In this document: piece after piece, positions 5,108-9,021 of the stretch
Numbering within the stretch: the stretch's first letter is position 1
Layout: every line of letters starts with the position of its first letter
Source: an uncultured Paracoccaceae bacterium
GTDB lineage: Bacteria; Pseudomonadota; Alphaproteobacteria; Rhodobacterales; Rhodobacteraceae
Length of the DNA: 9,021 nucleotides
Assembly (NCBI GenBank): GCA_937132145.1
Contig: CAKZNY010000062.1
Location: forward strand, 1-9,021
Direction of reading: 5' to 3'
Notes under the pieces: model-generated
Databases searched by the model: none
Told to the model about the DNA's origin: nothing
What the model saw: only the letters and a program-made list of their open reading frames with translations
Made by a program: the position numbers and the translations under genes

Positions 5108-5830
5108 ATGATCCTCTACCCCGCAATCGACCTGAAAGACGGCAACTGTGTGCGCCTGTATAAAGGCGACATGGACCAAGCGACCGTGTTCAACGACAAC
5201 CCCGCCGCCCAAGCGTTGGAGTTCCAGAACGCAGGCTGCGAGTGGCTCCATCTAGTCGACCTAAACGGTGCTTTCGCAGGCGAGCCGGTGAACGCCGAAC
5301 CTGTCGAGGCGATCCTGAAGGCCTGCAACATCCCCGCCCAGCTTGGCGGCGGCATCCGCGATATAGCCACGATCGAGCGTTGGCTTTCCAAAGGTCTCGC
5401 ACGCGTGATCCTCGGCACTGTGGCGGTCCGCAACCCCGATCTCGTGCGCGAGGCCGCACGCCTTTTCCCCAACCAAGTCGCCGTCGGCATTGATGCGCGC
5501 GACGGCATGGTTGCGGTTGAAGGTTGGGCCGAGACCACGGACGTCACCGTGCTGGATCTGGCCAAGAAATTCGAAGACGCAGGCGTTGCCGCAATCATTT
5601 ATACGGACATAAACCGCGACGGCGCGATGCAAGGGCCAAACGTGGCGGCAACAGCGGCGCTGGCAAATGCCGTCAGCATCCCAGTGATTGCGTCGGGCGG
5701 GGTCTCGTCAATGGACGACCTCAAGGCGCTAAAAACCTGCGGCGCACCCCTCGATGGTGCAATATCGGGGCGCGCACTGTACGATGGCGCGATTGATGTG
5801 GCCGAGGCCGCAAAATACTTGAAGGCATAA
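5108..5830 (+). CDS. hisA: ProFAR isomerase (phosphoribosylformimino-5-aminoimidazole carboxamide ribotide isomerase)
   Basis: HisA performs the Amadori isomerisation of ProFAR to PRFAR in histidine synthesis. The 240-residue (beta/alpha)8 barrel shows the catalytic Asp8 in YPAIDLKDG and Asp129 in VGIDARDG. The phosphate-binding loops are at GGGIRD (80-85), GTVAV (103-107), ASGGVSS (195-201) and SGRALYDG (220-227). Length is normal. ATG is preceded by GGAGA (5096-5100) with a 7-base gap. The 96 bases between rlmJ and hisA contain no convincing terminator or promoter, so the transcription start of the operon is unresolved. hisF follows after one base. hisH, the partner of hisF, is not directly adjacent and must lie elsewhere. 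Confidence 0.97.
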   Translation: MILYPAIDLKDGNCVRLYKGDMDQATVFNDNPAAQALEFQNAGCEWLHLVDLNGAFAGEPVNAEPVEAILKACNIPAQLGGGIRDIATIERWLSKGLARVILGTVAVRNPDLVREAARLFPNQVAVGIDARDGMVAVEGWAETTDVTVLDLAKKFEDAGVAAIIYTDINRDGAMQGPNVAATAALANAVSIPVIASGGVSSMDDLKALKTCGAPLDGAISGRALYDGAIDVAEAAKYLKA

Positions 5831-5831
5831 C

Positions 5832-6590
5832 ATGCTCAAAACCCGCATAATTCCCTGTCTGGACGTCAAAGACGGCCGCGTCGTCAAAGGCGTGAACTTC
5901 GTTGATCTGATCGACGCCGGCGATCCTGTGGAATCCGCGAAGGCGTACGATGCCGCAGGCGCGGACGAGCTATGTTTTCTGGACATCGCCGCAACGCTTG
6001 AAAATCGCGGCACTATGTACGATCTGGTGTCCCGAACAGCCGAGCAGTGCTTTATGCCCCTAACCATCGGCGGCGGCGTTCGCTCCCCCGAAGACGTGCG
6101 CAAACTTCTGCTGGCAGGGGCGGACAAAGTCTCGTTCAACTCGGCGGCGGTGGCTAATCCCGAAGTGATCGCCGACAGCGCCAACAAATTCGGCAACCAG
6201 TGCATTGTCGTGGCGATCGACGCAAAAACCGTATCCCCCGGCAAGTGGGAGATTTTCACCCACGGTGGGCGACAAGCGACAGGCATCGACGCCGTTGAGT
6301 TCGCCAAGCTGGTCGTCAGCAAAGGCGCGGGTGAAATCCTGCTAACTTCAATGGACCGCGACGGAACGCGGGCGGGCTATAATCTGCCCTTAACCCGCGC
6401 CATTGCCGATGCGGTATCGGTGCCCGTAATCGCTTCGGGCGGTGTGGGGAATTTGCAACACTTGGTGGACGGAGTGGTCGAGGGACACGCCTCGGCCGTG
6501 CTCGCCGCTTCCATTTTCCACTTCGGCGACTATACCATCCGTGAAGCAAAAGAGTTCATGCAAGCGGCCGGCGTGCCGGTGAGGTTATAA
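5832..6590 (+). CDS. hisF: Imidazole glycerol phosphate synthase, cyclase subunit HisF
   Basis: HisF uses ammonia delivered by the glutaminase HisH to convert PRFAR to imidazole glycerol phosphate and AICAR. AICAR feeds back into purine synthesis. The 252-residue (beta/alpha)8 barrel has the acid/base pair Asp11 ([13 protein letters not shown]) and Asp130 (VVAIDAK). Its phosphate-binding segments are IGGGVRS (79-85), SFNSAA (101-106), LTSMDRDGT (171-179) and ASGGVGN (201-207). The gene starts one base after the hisA stop, and GAAGG at 5821-5825 inside the hisA end serves as its ribosome-binding site at a 6-base spacing. Its TAA stop shares its last A with the hisE ATG. This indicates one transcript with coupled translation. 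Confidence 0.98.
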   Translation: MLKTRIIPCLDVKDGRVVKGVNFVDLIDAGDPVESAKAYDAAGADELCFLDIAATLENRGTMYDLVSRTAEQCFMPLTIGGGVRSPEDVRKLLLAGADKVSFNSAAVANPEVIADSANKFGNQCIVVAIDAKTVSPGKWEIFTHGGRQATGIDAVEFAKLVVSKGAGEILLTSMDRDGTRAGYNLPLTRAIADAVSVPVIASGGVGNLQHLVDGVVEGHASAVLAASIFHFGDYTIREAKEFMQAAGVPVRL

Positions 6591-6907
6591 TGACAAATGT
6601 ATTAACGCGGTTGGCGCAGACGATTGAAACGCGCAAAGGTGGCGACGAGAAGAACTCGTATGTCGCCAGCCTGTTCGCGCGCGGCCCTGACAAATGCGCC
6701 GAGAAATTCGGCGAAGAAGCGATTGAGGCGATTATTGCCGCCGTCCGAAATGACCCCAAAAACCTGACTTCAGAAGCCGCCGACGTACTGTTCCACCTAA
6801 TGGTGATGTTATCGTCACGCGACGTAAAATGGGAAGATGTTTTGGCCGAGTTAGAGCGCCGCGAAGGCACCTCCGGCATTGTAGAAAAACAATCGCGCAG
6901 CAAGTAA
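6590..6907 (+). CDS. hisE: Phosphoribosyl-ATP pyrophosphatase
   Basis: HisE removes pyrophosphate from phosphoribosyl-ATP, the second step of histidine synthesis. The 105-residue all-helical protein belongs to the MazG-like PRA-PH fold. The metal-binding pattern is visible as K38-x-G41-EE(42-43)-xx-E46 in EKFGEEAIEAI and as E62-xx-D65 in SEAADVLFHLMVML. Other typical segments are RKGGDEKNSYVASLFARGPDK (about 15-35) and WEDVLAELERREGTSG. It is a free-standing HisE, not fused to HisI, as is usual in alphaproteobacteria. The ATG overlaps the hisF stop by one base. The 91 bases after it, shared with the converging regulator gene, hold inverted repeats but no standard terminator. Confidence 0.96.
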   Translation: MTNVLTRLAQTIETRKGGDEKNSYVASLFARGPDKCAEKFGEEAIEAIIAAVRNDPKNLTSEAADVLFHLMVMLSSRDVKWEDVLAELERREGTSGIVEKQSRSK

Positions 6908-6952
6908 CAACCGCCGAGCGACCAGCGAGGCTCCGCCCAACGGGAAGGAGTT

Positions 6953-6972
6953 TCGATTTGCGTGCAAATCGA
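6953..6972. repeat. Inverted repeat in the convergent hisE/regulator spacer
   Basis: TCGATTTGC (6953-6961) and GCAAATCGA (6964-6972) form a perfect 9-bp dyad with two central bases. An outer pair, CTCCGCCC (6931-6938) and GGGCGGGAG (about 6984-6992), can pair around it with one bulge. It lies between two converging genes, where a bidirectional terminator is expected, but no U-tract follows on either strand. It may act as a stable 3' end structure or as a protein-binding dyad. Confidence 0.4.
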
Positions 6973-6998
6973 CGACCCTGACGGGCGGGAGAGCGCCT

Positions 6999-7553
6999 CT
7001 AGGGTTGCCCTGTTCCAACAAGATACGCCAATAATTCTGCAACGTTCTTAACCTCGAACTTCGACAGTAAAGTCGCGCGGTAATCCTCTACCGTTCTGGG
7101 CGATATCGACAGGCTGCGGGCGATCTCTTTGCTGGTTTGACCTTTGCGCAACAGCATCACCACCTGCCGTTCACGCGGCGTTAAACTGATAGACTGGTGC
7201 GTTTCGGATATATCGGCGAAGGTCAAAACCGTCTGCCCCAACGGGTCGTTCGGCGTCAGCGTGTGCGCCCTGAACCGACACCAGAACATCGAACCGTCAC
7301 GGTGTAACATCAGCCGTTCGTCTGTGTAATTTCCGGTTTCGCGCAGGGGCGTTAGGCCGATGTCGCGAATCTCGTCAAACTCGCGGCGGGTCTCGTAGAG
7401 CATGCGGAAGGACTGGTTAATCAACTCTTCGCGGGAATAGCCGAACAGGTTCACGAAGGTCTGGTTGCAAGTCTTGATGACACGGTTCTCGGTCAGGACG
7501 ATACCGATGGGGGCTTGCTCGAACGCCAGCTTTGTAAATTTGTCCATGTCCAT
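6999..7553 (-). CDS. PAS domain-containing LuxR-family transcriptional regulator
   Basis: The 184-residue protein joins an N-terminal PAS domain (about 8-115; AFEQAPIGIVL, CNQTFVNLFGYSREELI, HRDGSMFWCRFRAH) to a C-terminal GerE/LuxR DNA-binding domain (about 123-180). The latter shows LTPRERQVVMLLRKGQTSKEIA and LSISPRTVEDYRATLLSKF. There is no receiver domain with a phospho-Asp, so the signal is probably sensed directly by the PAS pocket. No heme- or flavin-binding signature (such as the LOV cysteine motif) was recognised. The start is uncertain. The ATG at 7553 has little room for a ribosome-binding site, while the ATG two codons later (7547) has GGATGG just upstream. The gene diverges from the M20 gene, and a local regulator-target link is inferred. 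Confidence 0.88.
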   Translation of the reverse strand: MDMDKFTKLAFEQAPIGIVLTENRVIKTCNQTFVNLFGYSREELINQSFRMLYETRREFDEIRDIGLTPLRETGNYTDERLMLHRDGSMFWCRFRAHTLTPNDPLGQTVLTFADISETHQSISLTPRERQVVMLLRKGQTSKEIARSLSISPRTVEDYRATLLSKFEVKNVAELLAYLVGTGQP

Positions 7554-7604
7554 CCGTATTTTTACCGTATTGCTGTGACGCGGCTGTGGCTTGCATATTG
7601 AAAA

Positions 7605-7624
7605 CCACTAAACCAGCTTAATGG
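7605..7624. promoter_or_regulatory. Candidate 20-bp operator between the PAS-LuxR and M20 genes
   Basis: CCACTAA (7605-7611) and TTAATGG (7618-7624) form a 7-6-7 inverted repeat with one mismatch. It sits 52 bases upstream of the LuxR-type regulator start and 33 bases upstream of the M20 start. LuxR-type proteins commonly bind dyads of about 20 bp. No near-consensus -35/-10 pair was found beside it, so this is a positional and symmetry argument only. Confidence 0.3.
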
Positions 7625-7656
7625 CTTGATAATCAGCGATTTTTCAAGGACTCGCA

Positions 7657-8964
7657 ATGATTTCAAAAGTAGACCAAACAGCCGAATTTACTGGGCGCAT
7701 AGACGCTGCCCGCGAAGACCTGATCGCTTTGACGCAAGACCTGATCCGCATTCCGACACTTAATCCGCCCGGCAATAACTACCTTGAAATTTGCGAATAT
7801 CTGGCGCGCCGCCTGTCTTCGCGCGGTTTTGCAGTCGAAATGATCCGCGCCTACGACACCCCCGGCGACAGCGACAAGTACCCCCGCTGGAACGTGGTTG
7901 CACGCCGCGAGGGGGCGCATTCCGGCGAGTGCGTCCATTTCAACAGCCACATTGATGTGGTCGAAGTCGGCCACGGCTGGACCTTCGATCCCTTCGGCGG
8001 CGAATTGTTCGACGGCAAGATATACGGACGTGGCTCTTGTGATATGAAGGGGGGATTGGCAACCTCGATCATCGCGGTCGAGGCGTTTCTGGATACATGG
8101 CCGGATTATTCCGGTGCCATCGAAATTTCCGGCACAGCGGACGAGGAAACCGGCGGTTTCGGCGGCGTCGCCTATCTGGCCGAAAAAGGGTATTTCAGCC
8201 CCGAACGCGTGCAGCACGTCATAATCCCCGAACCCCTCCATAAAGACCGCGTGTGTCTTGGCCATCGCGGTGTCTGGTGGGCGGAAATTGAAATCCACGG
8301 AAGAATGGCCCATGGCTCCATGCCTTTTCTGGGTGATTGTGCGGTGCGGCATATGGGGGCCGTTATGGAGGAAATAGAGGTAACTCTGCTCCCCCCGCTG
8401 GCCGCGCGGCGTTCGGAATTTCCGATCGTTCCTGATGGTGCAAAAAACGCCACCCTCAACATCAACTCGATCCACAGTGGTGAACCCGTGCAGGAGAAAG
8501 GCTATACAGGTCTGCCGGCCGCATGCGTTCCCGACAGTTGCAAAATTATTATCGACCGCCGTTTCCTGCCCGAAGAAAACATCGACGATGTGCGTCAGGA
8601 AATTCATGACCTTCTTGATAAAGTGCAAAGCCAGCGCGAAAAGTTTACCTATGACATCCGCGATCTGCACGAGGTTCTACCAAGCATGACCGCCAAAGAT
8701 GCGCCCGTTGTGACGAGCGTCAGCAGGGCTATTGAACAGGTATTGGGCAAGCCGCCGGAATACGTAGTCTCGCCCGGAACATATGACCAGAAACACATCG
8801 ACCGGATTGGCCGGATGAAAAACTGCATTGCTTATGGCCCGGGAATTCTGGACCTCGCGCATCAGCCGGATGAATATATTGCAGTGCAGGATATGATAGA
8901 CTCAGCCAAAATAATGGGGTTGGCTTTGGCCGAGTTGTTAACAAATCAGGGCGAAACATCCTGA
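7657..8964 (+). CDS. M20-family metallohydrolase (ArgE/DapE-like deacylase)
   Basis: The 435-residue enzyme belongs to the M20 (ArgE/DapE/carboxypeptidase G2) family of dinuclear-zinc amidohydrolases that cleave N-acyl amino acids or small peptides. Visible metal and catalytic residues are His98 and Asp100 (FNSHIDVV), bridging Asp129 (GRGSCDMKGG), the general base Glu163 with Glu164 (ADEETGGFGG), Glu192 (IPEPLH) and His402 (DLAHQPDEY). The dimerisation domain spans about 205-330 (GHRGVWWAEIEIHGRMAHGS). No signal peptide is seen, so it is cytoplasmic. ATG is supported by AAGGA (7646-7650) six bases upstream. It diverges from a PAS-LuxR regulator and is followed closely by another open frame. 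Whether it is an acetylornithine deacetylase or a catabolic deacylase cannot be told. The lack of nearby arg or dap genes and the adjacent regulator favour a catabolic role. Confidence 0.9.
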   Translation: MISKVDQTAEFTGRIDAAREDLIALTQDLIRIPTLNPPGNNYLEICEYLARRLSSRGFAVEMIRAYDTPGDSDKYPRWNVVARREGAHSGECVHFNSHIDVVEVGHGWTFDPFGGELFDGKIYGRGSCDMKGGLATSIIAVEAFLDTWPDYSGAIEISGTADEETGGFGGVAYLAEKGYFSPERVQHVIIPEPLHKDRVCLGHRGVWWAEIEIHGRMAHGSMPFLGDCAVRHMGAVMEEIEVTLLPPLAARRSEFPIVPDGAKNATLNINSIHSGEPVQEKGYTGLPAACVPDSCKIIIDRRFLPEENIDDVRQEIHDLLDKVQSQREKFTYDIRDLHEVLPSMTAKDAPVVTSVSRAIEQVLGKPPEYVVSPGTYDQKHIDRIGRMKNCIAYGPGILDLAHQPDEYIAVQDMIDSAKIMGLALAELLTNQGETS

Positions 8965-8980
8965 AGGCCCCAATGATAAA

Positions 8981-9021
8981 GTGGAGGAAACGACAAAACA
9001 TCTGACTATCAAACTCGCGAT
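8981..9021 (+). CDS. Start of a further gene, cut by the window edge (uncertain)
   Basis: From GTG at 8981 the frame is open to the window edge (VEETTKHLTIKLA). A strong GGAGG at 8983-8987 lies inside that frame. It would instead serve a start about 5-15 bases downstream, yet no ATG, GTG or TTG occurs there. The only candidate in frame is CTG at 9002, giving (M)TIKLA. The short gap after the M20 gene suggests co-transcription. The product cannot be named from 13 residues, and the true start may lie beyond the window. Confidence 0.25.
   Translation, partial: MEETTKHLTIKLA

Noticed and set aside
7663..8670. Long minus-strand open frame of 335 codons opposite the M20 gene
   Set aside because: The M20 protein is complete with all metal ligands. 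The opposite translation has no family likeness and arises from codon bias.

Overview
The window looks like chromosomal DNA of an alphaproteobacterium, most likely a marine Rhodobacterales (Roseobacter-type) species. It is moderately GC-rich by eye. The hisA-hisF-hisE order, the standalone rpsD of S4 type, the RlmJ with a DPSY motif and the overall protein style fit that group. This taxonomic call is inference from protein resemblance, not from a search. No mobile element, CRISPR array, tRNA or rRNA was found.

Layout. Positions 1-86 hold the C-terminal end of an Lrp/AsnC-type regulator. A small DUF4242 protein follows (300-572), and it converges on rpsD (ribosomal protein S4, minus strand, 635-1255) across a shared bidirectional terminator. 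rpsD has a GTG start, a near-consensus sigma-70 promoter at 1438-1465 and an apparent leader of about 175 nt with several hairpins. Positions 1496-4117 form a minus-strand oxidative-stress block: catalase (2684-4117), a Prx5-type peroxiredoxin (1950-2483) and a MAPEG membrane protein (1496-1891). rlmJ (23S rRNA m6A2030 methyltransferase, 4253-5011) diverges from the catalase. A tight histidine operon hisA-hisF-hisE follows (5108-6907). It converges on a PAS-LuxR regulator (6999-7553, minus), which diverges from an M20-family deacylase/peptidase (7657-8964). A probable further gene begins near 8981.

How the parts work together. HisA, HisF and HisE supply three steps of histidine synthesis, and their junctions (1-nt gap, 1-nt overlap) imply translational coupling. 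The catalase and peroxiredoxin promoters carry nearly the same operator. It matches TTAGAA-N3-TTCTAA at 11 of 12 positions in each case and sits at an identical place over the -10 hexamer, 17 bp from a matching -35. The arrangement suggests one Fur-superfamily repressor (Irr- or PerR-like) controlling both H2O2-removing enzymes, with the MAPEG gene possibly reached by read-through. This shared operator is the most interesting signal in the window. The other notable one is the structured rpsD leader. The PAS-LuxR/M20 pair looks like a local regulator and its target, with a candidate 20-bp dyad between them.
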